A DNA stretch of 64,000 bases from Saccharibacter floricola DSM 15669. Its GTDB lineage: Bacteria; Pseudomonadota; Alphaproteobacteria; Acetobacterales; Acetobacteraceae. The position numbers and the translations under genes are program-made. The notes under the pieces are model-generated. The model made no database searches, was not told the DNA's origin, and saw only the letters and a list, made by a program, of their open reading frames with translations. Below are positions 9,010 through 16,514 of the stretch, in pieces. The first letter of the stretch is position 1, and the number at the start of each line of letters is the position of its first letter. The stretch is taken from the NCBI RefSeq assembly GCF_000378165.1, contig NZ_KB899335.1, positions 124,001-188,000 on the forward strand. Direction: 5' to 3'.

Positions 9010-9489
9010 TTAGGATTTCGGCGTTTCCCGTAGGAATGACACTGTCTCCACGCAAGCAGCCGCGGCCTCCCGCCCCTTATTATGGGCATCATCGCGTGAA
9101 CGCAGTACTGCTTGCTCCTCCGAATACGTCGTTAAAATACCAAATGAAATCGGTGTTTCTGCTGCCAACTGGGCCTGCATCAAACCTACCGTAGCCCCTA
9201 GCGAGATAAACTCAAAATGAGCTGTATCCCCCTTAATCACACAACCAAGACAAATAACCCCTTCATAACGCCCCGTCTGCGCTAAACGCTGCGCCATGAT
9301 AGGGAGTTCAAATGCACCTGGTGCGTCGTAACAATCAACAGAGTCGATGTGATGCTCAGACAACCAAGCGAGCGCCCCTTTTTTGAGGCCACCTGTCACA
9401 TCAGTATTAAAACGACTGACCACAAGCGCGATCTTAGGGGACGGAGACAAAATAAGCCCTTCTGGCGCCGTCGCAATATGCTTACTCAT
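9010..9489 (-). CDS. ribH: 6,7-dimethyl-8-ribityllumazine synthase
   Basis: Condenses 5-amino-6-ribitylaminouracil with dihydroxybutanone phosphate to lumazine, the penultimate step of riboflavin synthesis. The 159-residue length is typical. SRFNTDVTGGLKKGAL, DCYDAPGAFELPIMAQRL and CLGCVIKGDTAHFEFIS are family motifs; the last contains the catalytic His region. It begins three bases after the ribBA stop and is the last gene of the rib operon. The 97 bases between it and the upstream-lying glycosyltransferase start show no clear terminator. Confidence 0.95.
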   Translation of the reverse strand: MSKHIATAPEGLILSPSPKIALVVSRFNTDVTGGLKKGALAWLSEHHIDSVDCYDAPGAFELPIMAQRLAQTGRYEGVICLGCVIKGDTAHFEFISLGATVGLMQAQLAAETPISFGILTTYSEEQAVLRSRDDAHNKGREAAAACVETVSFLRETPKS

Positions 9490-9492
9490 CGT

Positions 9493-10752
9493 TTAGCTCT
9501 CCTGCAAAAAATGACCCATACGGGTTCTTTTTGTTTCTAAATAATGGCGATTAAACGGATTAGATGGCACGTCCAAACGCTCCACCGCCTCAACATCAAA
9601 CCCAGCGTCACGCAATCCTTGTTCTTTCCGAGGGTTGTTGGTTAACAAGCGCAGCGATGTCACCCCCAGAGCACGTAAAATGCCAGTACCAACGTCCCAT
9701 TGTCGTGCATCGACAGGAAGACCAAGCGCTTCATTCGCGTCCACCGTGTCCATGCCCTGATCTTGCAGTTCATAAGCTCGGATTTTATTCACCAATCCGA
9801 TGCCACGCCCTTCATGGCCACGCAAATAAACCACCACACCACTTTGCGCTTGAGATACACGGCGCAACGCTTCGCGCAATTGCGGCCCACAATCACAACG
9901 CAGAGAGCCAAGCGCATCACCCGTCACACATTCAGAGTGCAACCGCACGACAGGCGTTCCCTGCGTCGGATCTCCTTTGACAAGCGCTAGATGCTCTACA
10001 CCATCAGCAGAACGAAAGGCATGAACTTTGAGATCAGCCCCACCGCAGACACTTGGTAAATTCGCGACAGCCAGTGCAGCATGCTCAGAGAGTTCTTCCT
10101 GAGGTAATACCGCCTCAACCTCTCCCACATCACCACGACCATGCAGAGCAATCCATGACCGCATCTCTGCAATACTGATCAACGGCAGCCCATGACGCTT
10201 GGCATACTGACGCAAGGCTGTCAGGCGCATCATCGTGCCATCTTCAGCCATAATTTCGCAGATAACGCCCGCTGGAAGCAGCCCAGCAAGGCGCATCAAA
10301 TCGACAGCTCCCTCTGTATGGCCTTCCCGCGCCATCACCCCATGAGGGTTGGCACGAAGAGGGAACATATGCCCTGGTGAGACAATCTCGCCCGGTTGCA
10401 CGTCAGGGTTTGCTGCAACCCGCACCGTCCGCGCACGATCTGCGGCCGAAATCCCGGTCGTAACACCCGTTGCGGCCTCAATAGACGCTGTAAAGGCCGT
10501 CCCGCGCGGATCTTTATTGTGCTCAACCATTGGCGGCAATCCGAGACGGTCAATTTGCTCGCCTTCCAACGACAAGCAGATAAGCCCGCACGCCTGACGG
10601 GCCATAAACGTCATCGCTTCAGCCGTCGCAAACTGCGCAGGAAGGATTAAATCACCTTCATTTTCCCGGTCTTCATCATCAACCATCACCACCATACGCC
10701 CCGCACGCACGGCGGCAATAGCTGCTTTTAGAGAAGGAGAAAGCTGTTTCAT
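9493..10752 (-). CDS. ribBA: Bifunctional DHBP synthase / GTP cyclohydrolase II
   Basis: A 419-residue fusion supplying both riboflavin precursors. The N-terminal RibB half (about 1-205) has VDDEDRENEGDLILPAQF, the acidic substrate loop, and HTEGAVDLMRLAG. The C-terminal RibA half has the zinc cysteines in SECVTGDALGSLRCDCG, then YLRGHEGRGIGL and LLTNNPRKEQGL. All three zinc ligands and both catalytic regions are intact, so both halves should be active. The ATG shares one base with the ribE stop (TAATG), implying translational coupling. Confidence 0.95.
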   Translation of the reverse strand: MKQLSPSLKAAIAAVRAGRMVVMVDDEDRENEGDLILPAQFATAEAMTFMARQACGLICLSLEGEQIDRLGLPPMVEHNKDPRGTAFTASIEAATGVTTGISAADRARTVRVAANPDVQPGEIVSPGHMFPLRANPHGVMAREGHTEGAVDLMRLAGLLPAGVICEIMAEDGTMMRLTALRQYAKRHGLPLISIAEMRSWIALHGRGDVGEVEAVLPQEELSEHAALAVANLPSVCGGADLKVHAFRSADGVEHLALVKGDPTQGTPVVRLHSECVTGDALGSLRCDCGPQLREALRRVSQAQSGVVVYLRGHEGRGIGLVNKIRAYELQDQGMDTVDANEALGLPVDARQWDVGTGILRALGVTSLRLLTNNPRKEQGLRDAGFDVEAVERLDVPSNPFNRHYLETKRTRMGHFLQES

Positions 10753-11402
10753 TATCCCTCTCCCCCAAGGCGACGCACGGCATCCTCTGGAGAGAACCGC
10801 AACAGATTCTCCACATATTTAGCCATCATATCGACCTCAACATTCAGAGCATCCCCCACTGACAATGTCGAAAGATCTGTATGCGTCCATGTATGCGGAA
10901 TAATCATCAGACCGATCTCAAAACCCTGCACACCCTCATGCGACTGCCCATCATGAAGGTGATTCACCGTGAGGCTAATCCCATCTAACGTGATGGACCC
11001 TTTTTCCACCACATAACGCCGTAGCTCTTGTGGAATAAACATATGAAGCTTGTAGGACTCACCTGCTTTTTCCACCGACGTTAACACGGCGATCGTATCC
11101 ACATGGCCTTGCACAATATGACCCGATAGACGCGTATTAAGCGATACAGCCCGTTCTAAATTAACGGACGCTCCTTTTTTGAGGCGCCCTAGCGCTGTCC
11201 GTGCAAGCGTTTCGCCACTCAGATGGAAATTTACACGACCCTTGTCATTAAACTGGGTCGCTGTCAGGCAGACTCCGTTAACAGCGATGCTCTCACCCTC
11301 TGTCAAATCTGTAAAATGACTATCAATCTGCAAATCCATCGCCTGCTCACGGACTGTCGCCTCGCAGACCTGTCCAACCTGTTCAATAATGCCTGAAAAC
11401 AT
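10752..11402 (-). CDS. ribE: Riboflavin synthase, alpha chain
   Basis: Dismutates two lumazine molecules to riboflavin plus aminouracil. The protein has 216 residues made of two similar barrels. It begins MFSGIIEQVGQVCE, the diagnostic N-terminus, followed by VNGVCLTAT and later GHIVQGHVDTIA and ITLDGISLTVN, the second-repeat equivalents. I chose ATG 11402, whose MFSGI start is invariant in the family; it lies one base after the ribD stop. Confidence 0.95.
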   Translation of the reverse strand: MFSGIIEQVGQVCEATVREQAMDLQIDSHFTDLTEGESIAVNGVCLTATQFNDKGRVNFHLSGETLARTALGRLKKGASVNLERAVSLNTRLSGHIVQGHVDTIAVLTSVEKAGESYKLHMFIPQELRRYVVEKGSITLDGISLTVNHLHDGQSHEGVQGFEIGLMIIPHTWTHTDLSTLSVGDALNVEVDMMAKYVENLLRFSPEDAVRRLGGEG

Positions 11403-11403
11403 C

Positions 11404-12447
11404 TTACTTTCCCCCAATATGCAACAAAGAGAGCGGGCTCATATCTTTCTGTGAACCATCACGCATCTGCCATGACAGCCGATCATCATGGTCATTTGCC
11501 TGCTGATGAATAGTCAGCCAGTCATCCCACAAGTTCGCCTCTTTGATAGAACGCAACACGCTTGGCCCTGCCTCAATAAGCGCCCAATTCGCCCCATAAT
11601 CGCGTAAGGCTACCAACATAGCCTCAAGCGATGAACAAACTCGCACGTCAAAGCCATCACGCTCTCGCGCCTTGCGCCATTCTTCTGGCAAACGCCCTTG
11701 CTGGCCCAGCACAATCAACAACCGTTTGTGACGATGCGCATGATCAGGCAGGTGACGCACTGTAAAAGACGGGTCGTCCGCTAAAACAGTGCCAATGCCG
11801 GTGATAACCGCATCAGTCGCACGGCGTATGTGATGTGCAAAAAGCAGAGATTGAGGCGATGTGAACGTTTTTGTCCCTTTAGGAGGGATCATACTGCCCG
11901 AATGATCCAGCGCCTGCTTAACGGTCAACCAGGGCCGATCCTTGGTCACCCGACAGGAAAAAGGAGCAAGTAAAGCGCGACATTGTTGCGCAATCTCTCG
12001 GTAGGCGGGCTTATCGTCTAGAAAGACGACCCTTTTTGCCCCTTCCCCTTGCGCTAACGACGCACCGCCACCGGCAGCAACAGGGTTGGGGTCTCGCGCG
12101 CCAATCCACACAGCCTGTACAGGGCTCTGCCGCAAACGCTCACTACATGGGGGGGTGCGCCCATGATGGGCACAGGGTTCTAACGTCACGAGAGCCGTAT
12201 GGGCACGCTCTAACGTGCCTTCTTGATACGCTTGCTCTAACGCCATGACTTCCGCATGTGGCTGACCAGCGGCTTCATGCACACCAACGCTGAGCACACG
12301 GCCCTCTTGGTCAAGTAACACACAGCCAACGGAAGGGTTAGGCGCAGTCGCGCCTAATGTAGGAATCGTCTTTTTAAGTGCCAACTCAAAGCCTGCTCGT
12401 ATGGCTTCAGTCTGATCCTGGCACTGTGCCTGCTGAGACACGGTCAT
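11404..12447 (-). CDS. ribD: Diaminohydroxyphosphoribosylaminopyrimidine deaminase / reductase
   Basis: Carries out two successive steps after GTP cyclohydrolase II: deamination of the pyrimidine and reduction of the ribosyl chain. The 347 residues include the zinc deaminase motif (PHAEVMALEQA and PCAHHGRTPPC) after TAPNPSVGCVLL, and a reductase domain from about residue 150 (RPWLTVKQALDHSG, AVITGIGTVLADDP). The start ATG 12447 follows the riboswitch; a longer frame to 12606 only reads through riboswitch RNA. It is the first gene of ribD-ribE-ribBA-ribH. Confidence 0.93.
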   Translation of the reverse strand: MTVSQQAQCQDQTEAIRAGFELALKKTIPTLGATAPNPSVGCVLLDQEGRVLSVGVHEAAGQPHAEVMALEQAYQEGTLERAHTALVTLEPCAHHGRTPPCSERLRQSPVQAVWIGARDPNPVAAGGGASLAQGEGAKRVVFLDDKPAYREIAQQCRALLAPFSCRVTKDRPWLTVKQALDHSGSMIPPKGTKTFTSPQSLLFAHHIRRATDAVITGIGTVLADDPSFTVRHLPDHAHRHKRLLIVLGQQGRLPEEWRKARERDGFDVRVCSSLEAMLVALRDYGANWALIEAGPSVLRSIKEANLWDDWLTIHQQANDHDDRLSWQMRDGSQKDMSPLSLLHIGGK

Positions 12448-12454
12448 GATCTCT

Positions 12455-12472
12455 GTCCCTATCTTTAGGGAC
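12455..12472 (-). promoter_or_regulatory. Hairpin enclosing the ribD ribosome binding site
   Basis: On the minus strand GTCCCTA and TAGGGAC form a 7-bp stem around an AAGA loop, eight bases before the ribD ATG. The likely Shine-Dalgarno AGGGA is the 3' arm. Lying between the FMN aptamer and the start codon, it is a plausible expression platform that controls translation. This is inference from position and pairing. Confidence 0.55.
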
Positions 12473-12567
12473 GTCCGCGGCGACGGTACGCCTTCCTCCC
12501 CTATAAATGTCAGCACGAGCTGAGGACACACCCCAACACGACCAACCTCCACAGGTCGGAGAGCGTT

Positions 12568-12715
12568 CTCTCTCATCCGGACTATCACCGTCGGCTCTGG
12601 AATCACACCAGATCTGCTTGTCCTCTCTAGCTAAACCAGAGAGCGCTCGCGGGCTTAAGCAATACATACTGCTCTCACCGCCGGTAGGGATTTTCACCCT
12701 GCCCCGAGAACGTCT
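12568..12715 (-). promoter_or_regulatory. FMN riboswitch (RFN element)
   Basis: Read on the minus strand, the leader contains the conserved RFN blocks in order: GTTCTCGGGGCAGGGTGAAA, ATCCCTACCGGCGGTGAGAG, AGCCCGCGAGCG, GCAGATCTGGTG, ATTCCAGAGCCGACGGTGAT and AGTCCGGATGAGAG. These are the signature of the FMN-sensing aptamer that shuts off riboflavin genes when FMN is abundant. It lies ~120 bases before ribD, and so should control the four-gene rib operon. Confidence 0.95.
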
Positions 12716-12758
12716 AAGTTTCGTCTCCCCTCTATATGGTTAAAAGCCTCCAAAAGAG

Positions 12759-12789
12759 CAAGGGCGCCTCCCTCTGGAAGGCGCCCTTG
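12759..12789 (-). terminator. Terminator of the secreted coiled-coil gene
   Basis: An 11-bp perfect stem, CAAGGGCGCCT (12759-12769) with AGGCGCCCTTG (12779-12789), and a 9-base loop. On the minus strand it is followed by CTCTTTTGG. It lies 43 bases after the stop of the 12832-13335 gene and separates it from the rib leader. Confidence 0.75.
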
Positions 12790-12831
12790 GCCGAGAAAAC
12801 TTTTAACGAGAGAAAACTCGCCTAAACTTTC

Positions 12832-13335
12832 TTATAGGCCACCCAAAGCCTTCCCAACGGCACCGGCAGCAGCACCCTGTGCTCTCTGTTTAGCTTGGTC
12901 AACTTGACCCTGTGCCTGGTTCTTCAGGGAATCAACCTGATTCTGCCCCTGAGACTTCCAGTTGTTCAGCTGGCTCTGTGCTTTCTGACGCACATCGTCT
13001 GGTGCGTTCTGGATCTTATCCTTCAGCTGGCTCAGCTTCTCTTTCTTAGCGTTCAGCTTCTCTTTCTCTGCATCAATTTTGGATTGCACAGAATTGATAC
13101 GCTTTTTCAGCTTAGCGCGCTGCTTCTCGGAAGCATTTTCATACTTCGCTTTCAGAGCATCCAGCGTCTTTTCATGGCTCTGCTCAAGATTAGTCAGATT
13201 ATTATACTGGCTTTGAAGCTTGTTGCTTGCAGAAGCAATTGATGAAAAAACACCATTATCATCAGCATGAGCCTGTGGAAGCACAGCTAAAGATGACGCA
13301 AGAATTGACGCAGAAAAAAGAGCACGAATGTTCAT
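12832..13335 (-). CDS. Secreted coiled-coil protein of unknown function
   Basis: A 167-residue protein I do not recognise as a named family. Residues 1-23 form a signal peptide ending in QAHA with a hydrophobic core of Ala, Ser and Leu. The rest is almost wholly helical and charged: Lys/Glu/Gln-rich heptads (LKAKYENASEKQRAKLKKRI, then KEKLNAKKEKLSQLKDKI) predict a long coiled coil. A Gln/Ala/Gly-rich tail follows (QGQVDQAKQRAQGAAAGAVG). AGGAG before ATG 13335 fixes the start. It has its own terminator and lies beside fnr. A periplasmic structural or stress role is conceivable but unproven. Confidence 0.75.
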   Translation of the reverse strand: MNIRALFSASILASSLAVLPQAHADDNGVFSSIASASNKLQSQYNNLTNLEQSHEKTLDALKAKYENASEKQRAKLKKRINSVQSKIDAEKEKLNAKKEKLSQLKDKIQNAPDDVRQKAQSQLNNWKSQGQNQVDSLKNQAQGQVDQAKQRAQGAAAGAVGKALGGL

Positions 13336-13391
13336 GACATTCTCCTCGTTAGAAAAACACAAAACGGCAGCACAGATATTAAGACTAGAGC

Positions 13392-14132
13392 TTAACCGTT
13401 CCCTTCAGCAATAGCACGAAGACGGTGCGGCGCTAATAACGTTACTGCCGTTACCCCCTGTACCGTAATCAGTTTTTCTTTCTTGAAAACCCCCAAGGTG
13501 CGACTCACCGTCTCAATTGTCATGCCAAGATAATCAGCAATATCTGTCCTGGACATTAACAGCTTGATTTTAATCGGTTTTTCTTCCTTTTCCAATAAGT
13601 CAGGTGCCGCACAACAAGGAGGAAGGCTTTGCTCAATCAAGAAAGTTGCAAGACGTTCACGTGCTGTCTTGCGCCCTAATAAAACCAACCTGCGTTGCAT
13701 AATAGTTAATTCACGCGATGCTTCATCACGCAAACGGTGCTCTAAATGCGGAAAACGCTGTGTAAGACGGTCAATCCCCGAATGAGAAAAACGACAAAGT
13801 GTCACGTCACAGATCGCTTCAGCGCTAAAAGCGTAGCTATCCACGGCCGCAAGCCCAAGAAAGTCACCACATTCTGCAAAGCCTGCAATTTGCCTCCGAC
13901 CATCAGGTAGGAGGTTAAAAAGTTTTACGCGCCCTTCTGTTAAAACATAAAACTCATGCGCCGGCGTGCCTTCTTCAATAAAAGCGCGCCCCTTTGCAAC
14001 CTGCACCCGTGCAGACTCCGCCACCAAAATCGGCAGTTCATCATCGTCAATCACATTACAAATGCTGTGCGATCGGCCAGGACAGTGGGCGCATCGCTCA
14101 CGTACTGCATCACTGGTAATGGATGTCACCAT
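13392..14132 (-). CDS. fnr: FNR/FixK-family oxygen-responsive regulator
   Basis: A 246-residue Crp/Fnr regulator. Cys14, Cys17 and Cys25 (C-x2-C-x7-C, as in alphaproteobacterial FnrN/FnrL proteins) plus Cys108 can ligate a [4Fe-4S] cluster that senses oxygen. A cyclic-nucleotide-like beta-roll spans ~30-140, and the C-terminal helix-turn-helix contains TIETVSRTLGVF; the E-x2-SR set is the one that reads TTGAT half sites. A perfect TTGAT-N4-ATCAA box lies 97 bases upstream, between this gene and ompW, suggesting self-control and control of ompW. Cluster binding is inferred from the cysteines alone. Confidence 0.88.
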   Translation of the reverse strand: MVTSITSDAVRERCAHCPGRSHSICNVIDDDELPILVAESARVQVAKGRAFIEEGTPAHEFYVLTEGRVKLFNLLPDGRRQIAGFAECGDFLGLAAVDSYAFSAEAICDVTLCRFSHSGIDRLTQRFPHLEHRLRDEASRELTIMQRRLVLLGRKTARERLATFLIEQSLPPCCAAPDLLEKEEKPIKIKLLMSRTDIADYLGMTIETVSRTLGVFKKEKLITVQGVTAVTLLAPHRLRAIAEGNG

Positions 14133-14195
14133 GCCTGTTCCCTATAATAATTTATCCCCTTCTAACGGGAGTGGTCGCTGGTGCAAAAATAACAC

Positions 14196-14216
14196 AACCG
14201 ATAACTGTTATCGGTT
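14196..14216. promoter_or_regulatory. 21-bp perfect palindrome upstream of fnr
   Basis: The arms AACCGATAAC (14196-14205) and GTTATCGGTT (14207-14216) are exact complements around a single T. It lies 64 bases before the fnr start and 13 bases from the FNR box. It may be an operator for an unidentified regulator or an RNA hairpin in the fnr leader. On the plus strand a TTTTA tail gives it terminator shape, but no plus-strand gene ends there. Confidence 0.5.
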
Positions 14217-14228
14217 TTTATATCATTT

Positions 14229-14242
14229 TTGATCTAGATCAA
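14229..14242. promoter_or_regulatory. FNR box between fnr and ompW
   Basis: TTGATCTAGATCAA is a perfect match to the FNR/FixK consensus TTGAT-N4-ATCAA and fully palindromic. It is 90 bases from the ompW ATG and 97 from the fnr ATG, so it could serve both. OmpW is a known FNR-regulated gene in enterobacteria, which supports function here. Confidence 0.82.
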
Positions 14243-14331
14243 GGAACTTAAAAAAGCTTAATGCTCTTTGCATCACATCGTCTGGTTTCATCAAGATATT
14301 ATCGCACTTAGGGTCAGGACATCACCGCGCT

Positions 14332-15180
14332 ATGAAACGCTCACTCTTTAGAACGGCTTGCGCCGCTTTCGGACTGCTTGCCTCTTCCTCTCTTGCTTTG
14401 GCTAACGCCCCTCAAGCGACAAGTGCCACAGCCGCCACAACCAGCCCTATGCAAGCCGCTCCGGATGTGAACCTTCATGTTCAGGCTCCTAAAACGCGCT
14501 ATCCTGCAAACTGCCTCTTCGCAAACTGCCCAGGCACAAAGGTTGGTCTCGGTAAGGGCGATTTCATTGTCCGCCTTTCTGCGATGGGTCTGATTACCAA
14601 CAATACCCATTCATCTGTGAACCTTCGCAATGCCCCAGCCCCCCTCAATGGGCGCCAAGGGCACTTAAATGCAACGAACCAAGCGGCTCCTGAATTCACC
14701 TTTGAATATTTCTTCACTGACCATATCTCCCTTGACGCCATCGCTGCTTCCACACGTCATGAAGCCAAGGCTGTCGGCACCAAAGCTGGCAATGTCGATG
14801 TTGGTAGCTTCTGGGTGCTGCCACCAACGCTAACACTGGCTTGGCATTTCCGCCCACATAAACGCTTTAATCCTTATGCCGGTATCGGGATTACGGTGGC
14901 CTTCTTCCACAATACGAGCGCTGCCCACAATAATCTTGGCTTGGGAAACAACACATTTAACAAGCTGAAGCTTAACCCAACGGTTGGGCCAAGCTTCAAC
15001 CTCGGATTTGACTATCAGGTTGTTGGCAATTGGTTCTTCAACTTCGATATCAAACAGATTGTCCTGCTTGATACACCCATCCACATCAACCATCACAACT
15101 CTGGTGCTGTTGGTCGCGTACATGCACATGATAGCATCAACCCAACGGTTGTGGCTGCAGGTATCGGCTACCGCTTCTAA
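14332..15180 (+). CDS. ompW: OmpW-family outer membrane beta-barrel
   Basis: A 282-residue outer-membrane protein. Residues 1-24 are a signal peptide ending ALA-NA. The mature part carries the OmpW barrel strands: KGDFIVRLSAMGLITNN, PEFTFEYFFTDHISLDAIAA, LPPTLTLAWHFRPHKRFNPY, NPTVGPSFNLGFDYQVVGNW, and the terminal GIGYRF with the C-terminal Phe typical of BamA substrates. OmpW forms a narrow eight-stranded channel for small hydrophobic molecules. It is slightly longer than enteric OmpW (~210) because of an Ala/Thr-rich segment after the signal. It follows an FNR box and ends in a strong terminator. Confidence 0.88.
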   Translation: MKRSLFRTACAAFGLLASSSLALANAPQATSATAATTSPMQAAPDVNLHVQAPKTRYPANCLFANCPGTKVGLGKGDFIVRLSAMGLITNNTHSSVNLRNAPAPLNGRQGHLNATNQAAPEFTFEYFFTDHISLDAIAASTRHEAKAVGTKAGNVDVGSFWVLPPTLTLAWHFRPHKRFNPYAGIGITVAFFHNTSAAHNNLGLGNNTFNKLKLNPTVGPSFNLGFDYQVVGNWFFNFDIKQIVLLDTPIHINHHNSGAVGRVHAHDSINPTVVAAGIGYRF

Positions 15181-15205
15181 GGTCTTGGGAATACCCGCAG
15201 ACCAT

Positions 15206-15239
15206 AAAAGGCAGACTCTCTGACAAGAGTCTGCCTTTT
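15206..15239 (+). terminator. Terminator after ompW
   Basis: A 14-bp perfect stem, AAAAGGCAGACTCT with AGAGTCTGCCTTTT, around a 6-base loop and followed by TATTATTT. This is a classic intrinsic terminator 25 bases after the ompW stop. Confidence 0.88.
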
Positions 15240-15379
15240 TATTATTTAAACAAATTGTCATGTTACTCCTCATTATCTCTAGCAAACATGACAAATGTTT
15301 CAGTTATGGAACCGTGACATAATATCCATATCATGGCAGAAGAATGCGTCTTTCTGATCACAGAAGCAGGAACCATGAC

Positions 15380-16498
15380 ATGCGCGCATCGCGTTCACTT
15401 ATCACTCTGATCGTGCTGTTTCTGCTGATCGTTCTCGGCGGTTGGCAATTCTGGCGTTTCACTCACCACCCGCATGAAGTCTCGCCTGAAGCCCCCATGG
15501 TCACACAAGATGGTGACACGCTTCGTGTGAGAGTCGGCAGCCCCCTTCATAAACGCTTAATCATCGAGCCTGTCACGCTTTCCGCCTCACCGCATCATAT
15601 TGAGCTACCTGCCCAAGTCATTGCCGTCCCCGGACGAAGTATTAATATTTATACACCTGTCTCTGGCCGGGTCGCCGATATTCATGTGCAGCCAGGGCAG
15701 ACTGTTCAAAAAGGCGATGTCCTCGCTGTGCTTTATTCTGGAGACCTCGCGCAGGCATGGTCAGACCAGCGCAAAGCTCAAGCAACCCTGGCCCTAACGC
15801 GCAAAGCCTATCGTCGTGCAACGGCTGTCTTGTCCGCTGGGGGCAATGCTGTAAAAGACATGCAGTCTGCTCAAAATGACCTCGAGCAAGCACAAGCAGA
15901 AGCCCATCGTGCGCAAGAACGCCTTCAGGCTCTTGGGGCCAGCAGTGCAGAAGGGTACCAACCCATTATTGCCCCCTTTACAGGCACGATCGGTACCGTT
16001 TCCATTGGTGTTGGGCAAAATGTGACTGATCCAACATCAGCACTGATGACCCTTGTTGATACACAAGATGTGTGGATTTCTGCCAGCGTGCCTGAAAGCA
16101 TGTTGTCAGAACTTCGCCCAACCATGACATTGAGCGCACCTTTTGACGGACAAACATGCTCGGGCCCTATCACAACACGTGACCCAACCTTACGCACAGA
16201 CACGCGACGTTTGAACCTGTACCTGCGCTGTTCAAACGCACAAGGGATGTTACGCCCTGGTCAATTCACGACAGCGTCTCTCAGTATTCCAAGTCAGACG
16301 TATCTACAAATCCCCAAAACAGCACTTCTCATGAATAATGATGAAGTTTCTGTCTTTGTTGAAACCGCGGCCAATGTCTATCGACGCCGTACGGTTGGTA
16401 TCCGTTACGATGAAGGGGATAATGTCAGCGTTCTCTCTGGTTTAAGTAACCATGACCGCATTATCACCCATGGCGCTATCTTACTAAACGACAACTAA
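15380..16498 (+). CDS. RND efflux periplasmic adaptor (CzcB/CusB-like)
   Basis: Membrane fusion protein linking the RND pump to the outer-membrane channel. The 372-residue reading has an N-terminal membrane anchor (LITLIVLFLLIVLGGWQFW), then a biotinyl-lipoyl half motif (INIYTPVSGRVADIHVQPGQ), an alpha-helical hairpin (about 150-200) and the second half (IIAPFTGTIGTVSIGVGQNV). I use ATG 15380 because AGGAA stands upstream; ATG 15344 adds twelve unlikely residues. It is followed 16 bases later by the pump gene and then the outer-membrane factor. Confidence 0.88.
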   Translation: MRASRSLITLIVLFLLIVLGGWQFWRFTHHPHEVSPEAPMVTQDGDTLRVRVGSPLHKRLIIEPVTLSASPHHIELPAQVIAVPGRSINIYTPVSGRVADIHVQPGQTVQKGDVLAVLYSGDLAQAWSDQRKAQATLALTRKAYRRATAVLSAGGNAVKDMQSAQNDLEQAQAEAHRAQERLQALGASSAEGYQPIIAPFTGTIGTVSIGVGQNVTDPTSALMTLVDTQDVWISASVPESMLSELRPTMTLSAPFDGQTCSGPITTRDPTLRTDTRRLNLYLRCSNAQGMLRPGQFTTASLSIPSQTYLQIPKTALLMNNDEVSVFVETAANVYRRRTVGIRYDEGDNVSVLSGLSNHDRIITHGAILLNDN

Positions 16499-16514
16499 GC
16501 CGGGAGAACGGCCC

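Noticed and set aside
11404-12606. A longer ribD starting at 12606
   Set aside because: The extra 53 residues come from the riboswitch and its linker; ATG 12447 begins just before the family-like sequence.
12407-12697. A frame reading through the rib leader on the minus strand
   Set aside because: It is the translation of the FMN riboswitch RNA, not a gene.
14196-14216. The palindrome upstream of fnr as a terminator
   Set aside because: It has a T-run on the plus strand, but no plus-strand gene ends upstream, so an operator or leader role fits better.
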